Positions 1 through 13,039 of a stretch of 38,557 nucleotides of DNA are shown here, one piece after another; positions within the stretch are counted from its first letter, which is position 1, and every line of letters begins with the position of its first letter. The notes beneath the pieces are model-generated. The model was not told the DNA's origin. It saw only the letters and a list, made by a program, of their open reading frames with translations, and did not search any database. Source of the DNA: Pseudomonas taeanensis MS-3 (GTDB lineage Bacteria > Pseudomonadota > Gammaproteobacteria > Pseudomonadales > Pseudomonadaceae); contig NZ_AWSQ01000002.1 in assembly GCF_000498575.2 (NCBI RefSeq), positions 512,342 to 550,898 on the forward strand, in the 5' to 3' direction. The translations under genes and the position numbers were made by a program.

Positions 1-257
1 TGCCTTGCCTCGCGCAAAAACAGACTACGGCGCGGCCGCGAATGAAATGGCAACAGACCCTAGGTAATGTCGCCTGACTGAACGCTTTGGTCGTTTTTTC
101 GTAGGCCAGCAGCCCGCTAATCGCGGACAGTGCCGCCCCTTTGCGCGGTCTACTCTGATAGTCGTCACATTCTAGGCGGCGATGGTGCGCGTTTTATCTT
201 CGGTCTTTATCCCAAGACCCACGAACAGGTCGCCATAAGCGGCAGGGGGAGTCTTTC

Positions 258-1673
258 ATGCAAGAAATGGCCACGCAGGTCGTCGATGTACTCAATGGCC
301 TGATCTGGGGCAAGGTGCTGATCTGGCTGCTGGTCGGCTGCGGACTGTATTTCAGTGCGCGGCTCGGATTGATTCAGTTGCGCCATTTCGGCCATATCTT
401 CAGTGTGCTCAAAGGCAGTCGGCAGAGTGACGGTGCGGGTATCTCCTCGTTTCAGGCGCTGTGCACGTCGCTGGCGGCGCGGGTTGGAACCGGCAATATT
501 GCCGGTGTGGCGGTGGCCATTACCCTGGGCGGCCCAGGTGCAATTTTCTGGATGTGGGTGATCGCCCTGGTCGGTATGGCTACGGGCTTTGTCGAGGCAA
601 CGCTGGCGCAGTTGTTCAAGGTGCGTGACGACCAAGGTTTGTTTCGCGGTGGCCCCGCCTACTACATGGAAAAGGGCCTGAATGCGCGCTGGATGGGCGT
701 GCTGTTCTCGGTCTTCTTGATCATTGCCTTCGGCTTCGTCTTCAACTCGGTACAGGCCAACACCATCAGTGGTGCCATGCAGGGGGCCTTTAATGTGCCT
801 GTGTGGGCCAGTGGTCTGGGTATTGTGCTGATGACTGCGTTGATCATATTTGGCGGTCTGCGGGCCATTGCACGTTTTTCCGAGTTGGCTGTGCCTTTCA
901 TGGCTGGTGCTTACCTGATCGTAGCGATCACCGTCATCCTGATGAATCTTGGCGAAATTCCTTCTGTGCTGGCATTGATCGTCAAGAGCGCCTTCGGCCT
1001 GCATGAGGCGGCTGCCGGTGCGCTTGGTGCGGCGATCATGAATGGCTTCAAGCGTGGCCTGTTCTCCAACGAGGCTGGCATGGGGTCGGCACCGAACGCT
1101 GCCGCATCGGCCACGCCTTATCCGCCCCACCCGGTATCTCAGGGCTATGTGCAGATGGCCGGGGTGTTTATCGACACCATGCTGATCTGCACGGCGTCTG
1201 CTGCGATCATTCTGCTCGCCAAGGTACCGGCAGGTGATGCTCAGGGGATCATGTTGGTGCAGCAGGCACTGACGAGCGAGGTTGGTGGTTGGGGTAAGTA
1301 CTTCCTGGCCGTGATGATTTTGTTCTTCGCCTTCACCTCCATAGTCGCCAACTACTTTTACGCAGAGAACTGCCTGGTGTTTCTCGAGCACAATCATCCG
1401 GCGGGGCTGCTGGTATTCCGTTTGGCGGTGCTCGGTATGGTGATGTTCGGTGCGTTGGCATCCTTGCCGTTTGTTTGGAGCTTGGCTGACGTGTCCATGG
1501 GGCTGATGGCTATCACCAATCTGGTTGCCATCCTGTTGCTGTCGAACTTGGCACTCAAGCTGGCGCGCGATTACAACATGCAGCGTCAGGCCGGCAAGCT
1601 GCCGACATTCGACGCCAGCCACTACCCAGAAGTGCAAGCCAAGTTGGAGCCGGGCATCTGGGACAATCGCTAA
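258..1673 (+). CDS. AGCS-family sodium:alanine/glycine symporter
   Basis: Inner-membrane amino acid carrier of the alanine/glycine:cation symporter (AGCS) family, expected to import alanine or glycine with Na+. The 471-residue protein is very hydrophobic, with roughly ten membrane segments. It carries the family signature VGTGNIAGVA near residue 80, and the conserved stretch GLFSNEAGMGSAPNAAA near residue 275. The ATG at 258 is preceded by GGAG at 248-251, six bases away, so the start is well supported. Length is normal for the family. The 257 bases upstream show no gene and no riboswitch I recognise. A hairpin terminator follows at 1704, so it is probably transcribed alone, ahead of dnaE. 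The exact substrate is not readable from sequence. Confidence 0.9.
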   Translation: MQEMATQVVDVLNGLIWGKVLIWLLVGCGLYFSARLGLIQLRHFGHIFSVLKGSRQSDGAGISSFQALCTSLAARVGTGNIAGVAVAITLGGPGAIFWMWVIALVGMATGFVEATLAQLFKVRDDQGLFRGGPAYYMEKGLNARWMGVLFSVFLIIAFGFVFNSVQANTISGAMQGAFNVPVWASGLGIVLMTALIIFGGLRAIARFSELAVPFMAGAYLIVAITVILMNLGEIPSVLALIVKSAFGLHEAAAGALGAAIMNGFKRGLFSNEAGMGSAPNAAASATPYPPHPVSQGYVQMAGVFIDTMLICTASAAIILLAKVPAGDAQGIMLVQQALTSEVGGWGKYFLAVMILFFAFTSIVANYFYAENCLVFLEHNHPAGLLVFRLAVLGMVMFGALASLPFVWSLADVSMGLMAITNLVAILLLSNLALKLARDYNMQRQAGKLPTFDASHYPEVQAKLEPGIWDNR

Positions 1674-1703
1674 GTGGTTAAGCCTTGAGCTGATGTTTCC
1701 CCC

Positions 1704-1735
1704 AAGGCCCGGTACAATCCGGGCCTTGCCGTTTT
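1704..1735 (+). terminator. Intrinsic terminator between the symporter gene and dnaE
   Basis: A nine-pair perfect stem (AAGGCCCGG 1704-1712 with CCGGGCCTT 1719-1727) closes a six-base loop TACAAT. It is followed by GCC and a run of five T at 1731-1735. It ends the symporter transcript about 20 bases before the dnaE start. Confidence 0.8.
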
Positions 1736-1756
1736 TGTGTTTTGTATAGGACTGCC

Positions 1757-4700
1757 ATGACTGCCTCGTTCGTCCACCTGCGTCTGCATACCGAGTATTC
1801 CCTGGTCGATGGTCTGGTAAGGGTCAAGCCCTTGATCAAGGCCGTTGCAGGGGCGGGCATGCCTGCAGTGGCGGTCACCGACCAGAGCAACATGTGCTCG
1901 CTGGTGAAGTTCTATAAGTCGGCGATGGGCGGCGGGATCAAGCCGATCTGTGGCGCCGATATCTGGATGGCCAGTGACGCTGAAGATGGTCCGTTGAGTC
2001 GCATGACCTTGTTGGCGATGAATACCCTGGGCTATCGCAACCTCACCGAACTGGTCTCGCGCGGCTGGACCGAGGGGCAGAGCAACGACCTGGTGATTAT
2101 CCAGCGTGACTGGGTCAAGGGCGCTGCCGAAGGGCTGATCGCCCTGTCCGGGTCCAAGGAGGGCGAGATCGGTCATGCCTTGCTCAATGGTGACCTGGCC
2201 GATGCCGAGGCGCTGCTGCATGAATGGTTGGCGGTATTCCCGGATCGTTTCTATCTGGAGTTGCAGCGCACCAGTCGGATCAATGATGAAGAGCATCTCC
2301 ACGCGGCTGTGGCGTTGGCCGAGCGTGTCGGCGCCCCGTTGGTGGCAACCAACGATGTGCGCTTTATCAAGCAGGGCGATTATGAGGCTCACGAAACCCG
2401 GGTGTGCATCGGTGAGGGGCGCTCGCTGGATGACCCGCGGCGCGTGCGCGGTTACTCGGATCAGCAGTACCTGAAGACCCCGGAAGAAATGTGGGAGTTG
2501 TTCAGCGACTTGCCGGAAGCGCTGGAAAACACCGTCGAGATTGCCAAGCGCTGCAATATCGAGGTGCAGCTGGGCAAATACTTCCTGCCCGACTTCCCGG
2601 TGCCGGCCGGCATGACCATGGACGAGTACTTCCGCAAGGTCTCCTTCGATGGCCTGGATGAACGGCTTGAGGTGTTGCTGCCCAAGAACACACCAGACTA
2701 TGAGGCGAAGAAGCAGGTCTATATCGACCGCTTGAATTTCGAGCTGGATATCATCATCCAGATGGGTTTTCCCGGCTACTTCCTCATCGTTATGGACTTT
2801 ATCCAGTGGGCCAAGAGCAATGGCGTGCCGGTTGGCCCTGGCCGAGGGTCGGGTGCCGGCTCGCTGGTGGCCTATGTGCAGAAGATCACCGACCTCGACC
2901 CGCTGGCCTATGACCTGCTGTTCGAGCGCTTCCTAAACCCCGAGCGGGTATCGATGCCCGACTTCGACGTCGACTTCTGCATGGATGGCCGCGACCGGGT
3001 GATCGATTACGTGGCCGAGAAATACGGGCGTAATGCGGTCAGCCAGATCATCACCTTCGGCACTATGGCGGCCAAGGCGGTGGTGCGCGACGTGGCGCGG
3101 GCGCAGGGCAAGTCCTATGGCCTGGCTGATCGTCTGTCGAAGATGATTCCCTTCGAGGTGGGGATGACCTTGGAGAAGGCCTACGAGATGGAGGAGCCGC
3201 TGCGCGACTTCCTCAAGGTCGACGAGGAGGCGGCGGAAATCTGGGAGATGTCGCTGAAGCTGGAGGGCATCACCCGGGGTACCGGCAAGCACGCCGGTGG
3301 CGTGGTGATCGCGCCGACCAAGCTGACCGACTTCTCGCCGATCGCCTGCGATGACGAGGGTGGCAGCCTGGTCACTCAGTTCGACAAGGATGATGTGGAG
3401 TCGGCGGGTCTGGTCAAGTTCGACTTCCTCGGCCTGCGCACCCTGACCATCATCAAATGGGCGATGGAGACCATCAATCGCGAGCAGGCCAAGCAAGGTC
3501 TGCCCGACCTGAACATCGATTTCATCCCGCTGGATGACAAGCCGACCTTTGCGATGCTGCAGAAGGCCGAGACCACGGCGGTGTTCCAGCTCGAGTCACG
3601 CGGTATGAAGGAGCTGATCAAGAAGCTCAAGCCCGACTGCCTGGAAGACATGATCGCACTGGTGGCGTTATTCCGTCCGGGCCCGCTGCAGTCCGGCATG
3701 GTGGATGACTTCATCAACCGCAAGCATGGTCGCGAACCGATTTCCTACCCGCACCAGGACTATCAGTACCCGGGCCTGGAGCCGGTGCTCAAGCCCACCT
3801 ACGGCATCATCCTGTATCAGGAACAGGTGATGCAGATTGCCCAGGTCATGGCAGGTTACACCCTGGGCGGTGCGGACATGCTGCGTCGCGCCATGGGTAA
3901 GAAAAAGCCCGAGGAGATGGCCAAGCAGCGCGGCGGCTTTATCGAAGGCTGTGCCAATAACAACATCGATGCAGACCTGGCCGGCAACATCTTCGACCTG
4001 GTGGAGAAGTTCGCCGGCTACGGTTTCAACAAATCGCACTCGGCCGCTTATGGCCTGCTGTCTTATCAGACCGCCTGGCTCAAGGCCCACCACTCTGCCG
4101 CCTTCATGGCTGCGGTGCTGTCGGCGGATATGCACAACACCGACAAGGTGGTAACCCTGATCGAGGAGTGCCGCAGCATGAAGCTGCGCCTCGATGCGCC
4201 GGACGTGAACACTTCGGAGTTCAAGTTTACGGTCAATGACGACGGTCGAATCGTCTATGGTCTGGGCGCGATCAAGGGCGTGGGCGAAGGCCCGGTCGAA
4301 GCCATTGTCGAGTCACGTCGCGATGGCCCGTTCAAGGATCTATTCGATTTCTGTTCGCGGATCGACCTCAAGCGCATCAACAAGCGCACCCTAGAAGCGC
4401 TGGTGCGCGGCGGCGCGCTGGATCGGTTGGGGCCTTACTTTCATGACGAGATCAAGGCCTACCACGCCAATATCGACCGTAATCGGGCGGTGCTGCTCGC
4501 CTCGATGGAGGAAGCGGTGCAAGCCGCTGAGCAGACGGCGCGTAGCCATGATAGTGGCCATATGGACCTGTTCGGCGGGGTGTTTGCCGATGCCGAGACG
4601 GATGTCTATGCCAGCCACCGCAACGCGCGCGAACTGTCGCTGAAAGAGCGCCTGAAAGGCGAGAAGGACACTCTGGGGCTGTACCTGACCGGTCATCCGA

Positions 4701-5275
4701 TCGACGAATACGAGGGCGAGGTGCGACGTTTTGCGCGCCAGCGGATTATCGACCTGAAACCGGCGCGCGATAGCCAGACAGTGGCCGGCCTGATCATCAA
4801 TCTGCGGGTGATGAAGAACAAGAAGGGCGACAAGATGGGCTTCATTACCCTGGACGACCGTTCGGGGCGAATCGAAGCCTCGTTGTTCGCCGATGCCTTC
4901 AATAGTGCCCAGGCCTTGCTGCAAACCGATGCCCTGGTGGTGGTCGAGGGCGAGGTGAGCAACGACGATTTCTCTGGTGGCTTGCGCCTGCGCGCCAAGC
5001 GCGTGATGAGCCTGGAGGAAGCTCGCACCGGACTGGCCGACAGCCTGCGACTGAAGGTCGTCAGTGCTGCGCTGAAGGGCGACCGCCTGCGTTGGCTGGC
5101 TGAGTTGTGCGGTCGCCATCGCGGCGCCTGTCCGGTCACCCTGGATTACACGGGCGACGATGCGCGTGCCTTGTTGCAGTTCGGCGACGGGTGGAAAATC
5201 GAGCCGGCCGACAGCTTGATTCAGGCATTGCGTGACCAGTTCGGGCGAGACAACGTCTTCCTGCACTACCGCTGA
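1757..5275 (+). CDS. dnaE: DNA polymerase III subunit alpha
   Basis: Replicative polymerase catalytic subunit (C-family). The N-terminal PHP domain begins at once with HLRLHTEYSLVDG. The polymerase core has GPGRGSGAGSLVAY, followed by PDFDVDFC, whose aspartates at about 402 and 404 correspond to the catalytic pair of E. coli PolIII alpha. A helix-hairpin-helix region and an OB-fold (TVAGLIINLRVMKNKKGDKMG) occupy the C-terminal third. The ATG at 1757 has AGGA six bases upstream and gives 1172 residues, the usual pseudomonad length. An in-frame TTG at 1742 would add five residues but lies over the ribosome-binding site. It sits immediately upstream of accA, as in other pseudomonads. Confidence 0.97.
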   Translation: MTASFVHLRLHTEYSLVDGLVRVKPLIKAVAGAGMPAVAVTDQSNMCSLVKFYKSAMGGGIKPICGADIWMASDAEDGPLSRMTLLAMNTLGYRNLTELVSRGWTEGQSNDLVIIQRDWVKGAAEGLIALSGSKEGEIGHALLNGDLADAEALLHEWLAVFPDRFYLELQRTSRINDEEHLHAAVALAERVGAPLVATNDVRFIKQGDYEAHETRVCIGEGRSLDDPRRVRGYSDQQYLKTPEEMWELFSDLPEALENTVEIAKRCNIEVQLGKYFLPDFPVPAGMTMDEYFRKVSFDGLDERLEVLLPKNTPDYEAKKQVYIDRLNFELDIIIQMGFPGYFLIVMDFIQWAKSNGVPVGPGRGSGAGSLVAYVQKITDLDPLAYDLLFERFLNPERVSMPDFDVDFCMDGRDRVIDYVAEKYGRNAVSQIITFGTMAAKAVVRDVARAQGKSYGLADRLSKMIPFEVGMTLEKAYEMEEPLRDFLKVDEEAAEIWEMSLKLEGITRGTGKHAGGVVIAPTKLTDFSPIACDDEGGSLVTQFDKDDVESAGLVKFDFLGLRTLTIIKWAMETINREQAKQGLPDLNIDFIPLDDKPTFAMLQKAETTAVFQLESRGMKELIKKLKPDCLEDMIALVALFRPGPLQSGMVDDFINRKHGREPISYPHQDYQYPGLEPVLKPTYGIILYQEQVMQIAQVMAGYTLGGADMLRRAMGKKKPEEMAKQRGGFIEGCANNNIDADLAGNIFDLVEKFAGYGFNKSHSAAYGLLSYQTAWLKAHHSAAFMAAVLSADMHNTDKVVTLIEECRSMKLRLDAPDVNTSEFKFTVNDDGRIVYGLGAIKGVGEGPVEAIVESRRDGPFKDLFDFCSRIDLKRINKRTLEALVRGGALDRLGPYFHDEIKAYHANIDRNRAVLLASMEEAVQAAEQTARSHDSGHMDLFGGVFADAETDVYASHRNARELSLKERLKGEKDTLGLYLTGHPIDEYEGEVRRFARQRIIDLKPARDSQTVAGLIINLRVMKNKKGDKMGFITLDDRSGRIEASLFADAFNSAQALLQTDALVVVEGEVSNDDFSGGLRLRAKRVMSLEEARTGLADSLRLKVVSAALKGDRLRWLAELCGRHRGACPVTLDYTGDDARALLQFGDGWKIEPADSLIQALRDQFGRDNVFLHYR

Positions 5276-5321
5276 TTTGTGGGGCCCAGGCCTCGCACCT
5301 TGGTTGCGACACTTGTTAGGC

Positions 5322-5361
5322 TTTGTACGAAAAACCTGTGTTTGGATGCGTTTCGTACAAA
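5322..5361. repeat. Perfect 11-bp inverted repeat upstream of accA
   Basis: TTTGTACGAAA (5322-5332) and TTTCGTACAAA (5351-5361) are exact reverse complements separated by 18 bases, in the 183-base gap between dnaE and accA. There is no T-run after it, so it is not a classic terminator. It could be an operator dyad or the paired ends of a deleted mobile element. I do not recognise a known regulator for it. Confidence 0.6.
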
Positions 5362-5458
5362 CCCTGGTGTCGACCTGAATGCGCCTGATCCTATAAGGTA
5401 GGGCGCCAAACGGATACAGCTCCCCGGCCACTTGGCCGTCGACGCAAGACGGATGCCT

Positions 5459-6409
5459 ATGAACCCGAATTTTCTCGATTTCGAACAGCCGATCGCCGAC
5501 CTGCAAGCCAAGATCGAAGAGCTTCGCCTGGTCGGCAATGACAATTCGCTGAACATCAGCGACGAGATCGCTCGCCTGCAGGACAAGAGCAGCACCTTGA
5601 CCGAAAGTATTTTCGGCAACCTGAACAGCTGGCAGATCGCCAAACTGGCCCGTCACCCACGGCGCCCGTACACGCTGGACTACCTGCAGCACATCTTTAC
5701 CGAGTTCGATGAGTTGCACGGCGATCGGCATTTCTCCGACGACGCGGCAATCGTTGGTGGTGTGGCGCGTCTGGACGGTGAGCCGGTGATGGTGATCGGC
5801 CATCAGAAGGGCCGTGAGGTGCGTGAGAAGGTCCGTCGTAATTTCGGCATGCCACGTCCAGAGGGCTATCGTAAAGCCTGTCGCTTGATGGAAATGGCCG
5901 AGCGCTTCAAGATGCCGATTCTGACCTTTATCGATACGCCGGGCGCCTACCCGGGGATCGACGCCGAGGAGCGTGGTCAGAGCGAGGCCATTGCCTGGAA
6001 CCTGCGGGTCATGGCCCGCCTGAAGACCCCGGTTATCGCCACGGTGATTGGCGAGGGGGGCTCCGGTGGCGCCTTGGCCATTGGTGTGTGCGATCGCCTG
6101 AACATGTTGCAGTACTCCACCTATGCGGTGATTTCCCCGGAAGGTTGTGCATCGATTCTGTGGAAGACCGCGGACAAGGCGCCGGATGCCGCCGAGGCCA
6201 TGGGTATTACCGCCGAGCGCCTGAAAGGCCTGGGTATTGTCGACAAGGTGATCGCCGAGCCATTGGGTGGCGCCCATCGCGACCCGGCTGCAGCCGCCGA
6301 ATCGATCCGTCAGGAACTGGCCGCGCAGTTGAAAACCCTGAAAACGCTGGACACTGCCGAGCTGTTGGCGCGTCGTTACGAGCGGTTGATGAGCTACGGC
6401 GTCGCCTAA
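5459..6409 (+). CDS. accA: Acetyl-CoA carboxylase carboxyltransferase subunit alpha
   Basis: Alpha half of the carboxyltransferase that moves carboxyl from biotin-carrier protein to acetyl-CoA, the first committed step of fatty acid synthesis. It works in an alpha2-beta2 complex with AccD. The 316 residues match family length. Recognisable stretches are the N-terminal helical [19 protein letters not shown], then [34 protein letters not shown] and the glycine-rich [13 protein letters not shown] of the crotonase-like fold. The ATG at 5459 agrees with the conserved family start; in-frame upstream starts at 5432 (TTG) and 5453 (ATG) give extra residues the family lacks. tilS starts on the base after its stop codon, so translation is probably coupled. 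Confidence 0.96.
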   Translation: MNPNFLDFEQPIADLQAKIEELRLVGNDNSLNISDEIARLQDKSSTLTESIFGNLNSWQIAKLARHPRRPYTLDYLQHIFTEFDELHGDRHFSDDAAIVGGVARLDGEPVMVIGHQKGREVREKVRRNFGMPRPEGYRKACRLMEMAERFKMPILTFIDTPGAYPGIDAEERGQSEAIAWNLRVMARLKTPVIATVIGEGGSGGALAIGVCDRLNMLQYSTYAVISPEGCASILWKTADKAPDAAEAMGITAERLKGLGIVDKVIAEPLGGAHRDPAAAAESIRQELAAQLKTLKTLDTAELLARRYERLMSYGVA

Positions 6410-7723
6410 ATGAGTCTGCAGGTCAGGGTGCTGGAAAATCTGGCCCCCTGGCGCGATGCGCCGGCCTGGCGCATCGCCTTGTCCGGCGGTCTCGACTCCA
6501 CCGTGTTGTTGCATTTGTTGGCCAGCCTCGGGCAAACCGAGGCGTTGCCGCCACTCTCCGCTATGCATATTCATCATGGCTTGCAAGCCTCAGCTGATGC
6601 CTGGCCTGCGCACTGTCAGCGTGTGTGTGATGCGCTTGGCGTGCCGTTGCTCATTCAGTCTGTTCAGGTGTCGTCGGGCGCGAGTCTTGAGCGCGCCGCG
6701 CGGGATGCGCGTTATGCGGCGTTCAAGGCTGTGCTGGGTGCGGGTGAGGTGCTGCTCGCTGCGCAACATCGCGATGATCAGGCGGAAACCCTGTTGTTTC
6801 GTCTGCTGCGCGGTGCTGGCGTGGCCGGTCTGGCGGCTATGCCGCCGAGTCGGCCGCTCGGCGTGGGGCACTTGCTGCGGCCTTTGCTCAACTGTTCCCG
6901 GGCGGAGTTGCAGGCTTATGCCGTCGAGCATCAGTTATGCTGGGTGGAAGATCCGTCCAATCTCGATAAGCATTTCTCGCGCAATTACCTGCGTCATCAA
7001 GTGATGCCGATACTGTCCGGACGTTGGCCGCAGGCTGCGGCCAGCATGGCGCGAACCGCAGGGCACCTGAGTGAGGCCGCAGAGTTGCTCGACGAGCTGG
7101 CGCAGCAGGATCTGCAGTTGGTGCGTACGCCATGCTCCGTTGGCTGGTTGAATCTGCCGAGTCTTGCCATGGTTCCAATGCGCGCCTTGAGCGATGCACG
7201 TCAGCGCAATGCCTTGCGCTACTGGCTACGCATATTGACGCCGATGCCGGATACCGAGCACTGGGCTGGCTGGCGCGGGCTGCGCGATGCTGCCGCCGAC
7301 TCGTCGCCGATCTGGCGCCTGGCGACAGGCGAGTTGCACCGAGCCGACCAGCGGTTGTGGTGGTTGGCAGGTGACTGGCTGCAGGCGCCCGCTGCGCCGG
7401 AGATTCAGGTGCGGGCGCAGCAAACGCTGAACTTGCCGAACAACGGCAGTGCTTACATCGATGGTCGGCTGCCCGCTGGTGAGTGGCGTCTGGCCTATCG
7501 CCAGGGTGGCGAGGTGTTGAATCTGCCGGGGCGTGGTCATCGTGATCTGAAGCGTTTACTCAATGAGCGGCAGGTTCCCGTTTTCGTTCGGGGGCGCCTG
7601 CCTTTGCTGTTGTGTAATGGCGAGGTTCGGGCCGTGGCCAATCTGCCTAGCTTGGACAGGCCAGCTGATGGCCAATGGCAGCTCAGTTGGCGGCCGCCGA
7701 CCTGTGATCAAGGTTTGAGCTGA
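6410..7723 (+). CDS. tilS: tRNA(Ile)-lysidine synthase
   Basis: Essential enzyme that converts C34 of the CAU anticodon of a minor tRNA(Ile) into lysidine, using ATP and lysine, so that the tRNA reads AUA. The N-terminal PP-loop motif SGGLDS lies at residues 25-30, followed by HIHHGL and the AQHRDDQAETLLFRLLRG region typical of the N-type ATP pyrophosphatase domain. The substrate-binding and C-terminal TilS domains follow, ending near residue 437, normal for pseudomonads. The ATG directly abuts the accA stop with no spacer, arguing for translational coupling. Base use is less uniform than in accA but not foreign. Confidence 0.95.
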   Translation: MSLQVRVLENLAPWRDAPAWRIALSGGLDSTVLLHLLASLGQTEALPPLSAMHIHHGLQASADAWPAHCQRVCDALGVPLLIQSVQVSSGASLERAARDARYAAFKAVLGAGEVLLAAQHRDDQAETLLFRLLRGAGVAGLAAMPPSRPLGVGHLLRPLLNCSRAELQAYAVEHQLCWVEDPSNLDKHFSRNYLRHQVMPILSGRWPQAAASMARTAGHLSEAAELLDELAQQDLQLVRTPCSVGWLNLPSLAMVPMRALSDARQRNALRYWLRILTPMPDTEHWAGWRGLRDAAADSSPIWRLATGELHRADQRLWWLAGDWLQAPAAPEIQVRAQQTLNLPNNGSAYIDGRLPAGEWRLAYRQGGEVLNLPGRGHRDLKRLLNERQVPVFVRGRLPLLLCNGEVRAVANLPSLDRPADGQWQLSWRPPTCDQGLS

Positions 7724-7782
7724 AAAGGCCTTTCCGGTAGACTACCCTCCCGTCTTATTAGAGCTTTTGTAGATTCCTTTTT

Positions 7783-10399
<2,617 letters not shown>

Positions 10400-10475
10400 A
10401 ACGGCAGTTCTCCGGTAAAGTGCGCCTTGTATACAATCTGGCTAATTAGTCGGTACATGTTGCGCGCTGGAGTAG

Positions 10476-11834
<1,359 letters not shown>

Positions 11835-11848
11835 TTGCAGGCGTGATA

Positions 11849-11878
11849 AAAGAAGGGCGGCGCGAGTCGCCCTTCTTT
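11849..11878 (+). terminator. Terminator after eno
   Basis: An 11-pair perfect stem (AAAGAAGGGCG 11849-11859 with CGCCCTTCTTT 11868-11878) closes an eight-base loop. The 3' arm ends in TTT. It lies 15 bases after the eno stop and 22 bases before ftsB. Confidence 0.8.
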
Positions 11879-11899
11879 CGTTCGGATACTTTTGCCGTT

Positions 11900-12178
11900 A
11901 TGCGTAATCCTTACTGGTTATTCGTTGTACTCATTCTGCTGCTGGCTGGCCTGCAGTATCGCCTGTGGGTGGGCGACGGAAGCCTGGCTCAGGTGACCGA
12001 ACTGAGTCAGCAGATCGACAATCAACAGGGCGAGAACGAGCGCCTGCTGGAGCGTAATCGCATCCTCGAGGCGGAAGTCAGGGAGCTGAAAAAGGGCATG
12101 GAAACCGTTGAGGAGCGCGCCCGCCACGAACTGGGCATGGTCAAAGAGGGCGAGACCCTCTATCAGTTGGCCGAGTGA
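11900..12178 (+). CDS. ftsB: Cell division protein FtsB
   Basis: Small bitopic divisome protein that forms the FtsQLB complex and helps activate septal peptidoglycan synthesis. The 92-residue product has a very short N-terminus (MRNPY), one membrane helix (about residues 5-23) and then a coiled coil with heptad leucines (LSQQIDNQQGENERLLERNRILEAEVRELKKG). It ends with the conserved acidic region around EERARHELGMVKEGETLYQL. The ATG at 11900 is chosen because it places the membrane helix at the very N-terminus; an in-frame start at 11831 would add residues read through the eno terminator. The gene overlaps ispD by four bases. Confidence 0.93.
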   Translation: MRNPYWLFVVLILLLAGLQYRLWVGDGSLAQVTELSQQIDNQQGENERLLERNRILEAEVRELKKGMETVEERARHELGMVKEGETLYQLAE

Positions 12179-12891
12179 CGAAGTTCGTTCTGCCCGGTTT
12201 CTGGGTGGTGATTCCAGCGGCAGGCATTGGTGCGCGGATGCGCGCCGATCGGCCCAAGCAGTACCTGCAGGTAGCGGGGCGCTCGATCCTCGAGCATACC
12301 CTGAGCTGCTTTCTCGAGCATCCACAACTCAAGGGCTTGCTGGTCAGTCTGGCTGCGGATGATCCGTTCTGGCCGGAGCTGCCCTGTGCCCGCGACTCTC
12401 GTGTCGAGCGCGTCGCAGGAGGCGGCGAGCGGGCTGACTCTGTGTTCAGTGGCCTGCTGCGCATGGTGGAGTTAGGGGCGAGCGATTCGGACTGGGTGCT
12501 TGTGCATGACGCCGCGCGCCCCAATCTGGCCCGTGAGGACTTGGACAAATTGCTTGGCACCCTGGCGCAGGACTCGGTTGGGGGGCTGTTGGGTGTCCCG
12601 GTGCGCGATACGCTGAAGCAGGTAGACGACGCTGGACGGGTGCTGCAAACCGTCGACCGGCGGGCAATTTGGCAAGCCTACACACCGCAGATGTTTCGTT
12701 TGGGGCCGCTACGCAAGGCCATGCAAGCGGCTTTGGCGGCGGGCGTCATACTCACAGATGAGGCGTCGGCTATCGAGTGGGTGGGGTTGGCGCCGCGTCT
12801 GGTCGAGGGGAGGGCGGACAACCTGAAGATCACCCATCCTGAGGACTTGCAGTGGCTGAGCCAGCTTTGGCGTGACAAGGCGCCTGATTAA
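12175..12891 (+). CDS. ispD: 2-C-methyl-D-erythritol 4-phosphate cytidylyltransferase
   Basis: Second dedicated enzyme of the MEP isoprenoid pathway: MEP plus CTP gives CDP-methylerythritol. The nucleotide-binding loop IPAAGIGARMRADRPKQYL sits near residues 13-31, and VLVHDAARPNL near residue 107 holds metal and substrate residues. The 238 residues match the family. It starts with GTG inside the GTGA overlap with the ftsB stop, so it is translationally coupled to ftsB. Its pathway partner ispF is about 4 kb downstream; in many proteobacteria ispD and ispF are adjacent, but here the hpf-like gene and the formaldehyde locus separate them. Two hairpins close the unit. Confidence 0.95.
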   Translation: MTKFVLPGFWVVIPAAGIGARMRADRPKQYLQVAGRSILEHTLSCFLEHPQLKGLLVSLAADDPFWPELPCARDSRVERVAGGGERADSVFSGLLRMVELGASDSDWVLVHDAARPNLAREDLDKLLGTLAQDSVGGLLGVPVRDTLKQVDDAGRVLQTVDRRAIWQAYTPQMFRLGPLRKAMQAALAAGVILTDEASAIEWVGLAPRLVEGRADNLKITHPEDLQWLSQLWRDKAPD

Positions 12892-12960
12892 GCTGTGCTC
12901 CGTCTGGGTATCAGGGTCTGTGGGGGATGAGTTGTAGCAAGGCGGCAAAGGCTTGGATTT

Positions 12961-12991
12961 GAAACCGTCGCGACCGGGTCGCGACGGTTTC
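12961..12991. terminator. Perfect 14-bp stem between convergent ispD and hpf-like gene
   Basis: GAAACCGTCGCGAC (12961-12974) pairs fully with GTCGCGACGGTTTC (12978-12991) across a CGG loop. It sits 70 bases after ispD and near the end of the convergent hpf-like gene, so it may stop transcription from both sides. There is no long T-run. Confidence 0.65.
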
Positions 12992-12996
12992 AAAGG

Positions 12997-13026
12997 GTTC
13001 AGTGCAAAAGAACCATTGCACTGAAC
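12997..13026. terminator. Second hairpin, downstream of the hpf-like gene
   Basis: GTTCAGTGCAA (12997-13007) pairs with TTGCACTGAAC (13016-13026), an 11-pair stem with an eight-base loop. It begins 14 bases beyond the hpf-like stop codon on the minus strand, making it the likely terminator of that gene. Confidence 0.6.
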
Positions 13027-13039
13027 AGGGCTGGCGCAG

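Noticed and set aside
1..257. Possible riboswitch before the alanine symporter
   Set aside because: I looked for a glycine-type aptamer and found no matching paired core; the region is left unassigned.
1713..1718. TACAAT as a -10 for dnaE
   Set aside because: It lies in the loop of a strong terminator and has no -35 at a suitable distance.
4391..6586. Long minus-strand open frame across dnaE-accA-tilS
   Set aside because: It is antisense to three intact conserved genes, its translation is rich in His, Gln and Arg without domains, and it arises from high GC. The same holds for 207-1637, 8363-10270 and 14661-16313 on the minus strand.
10427..10436. TTGTATACAA palindrome before eno
   Set aside because: Short, single, and without a partner site; too weak to call an operator.
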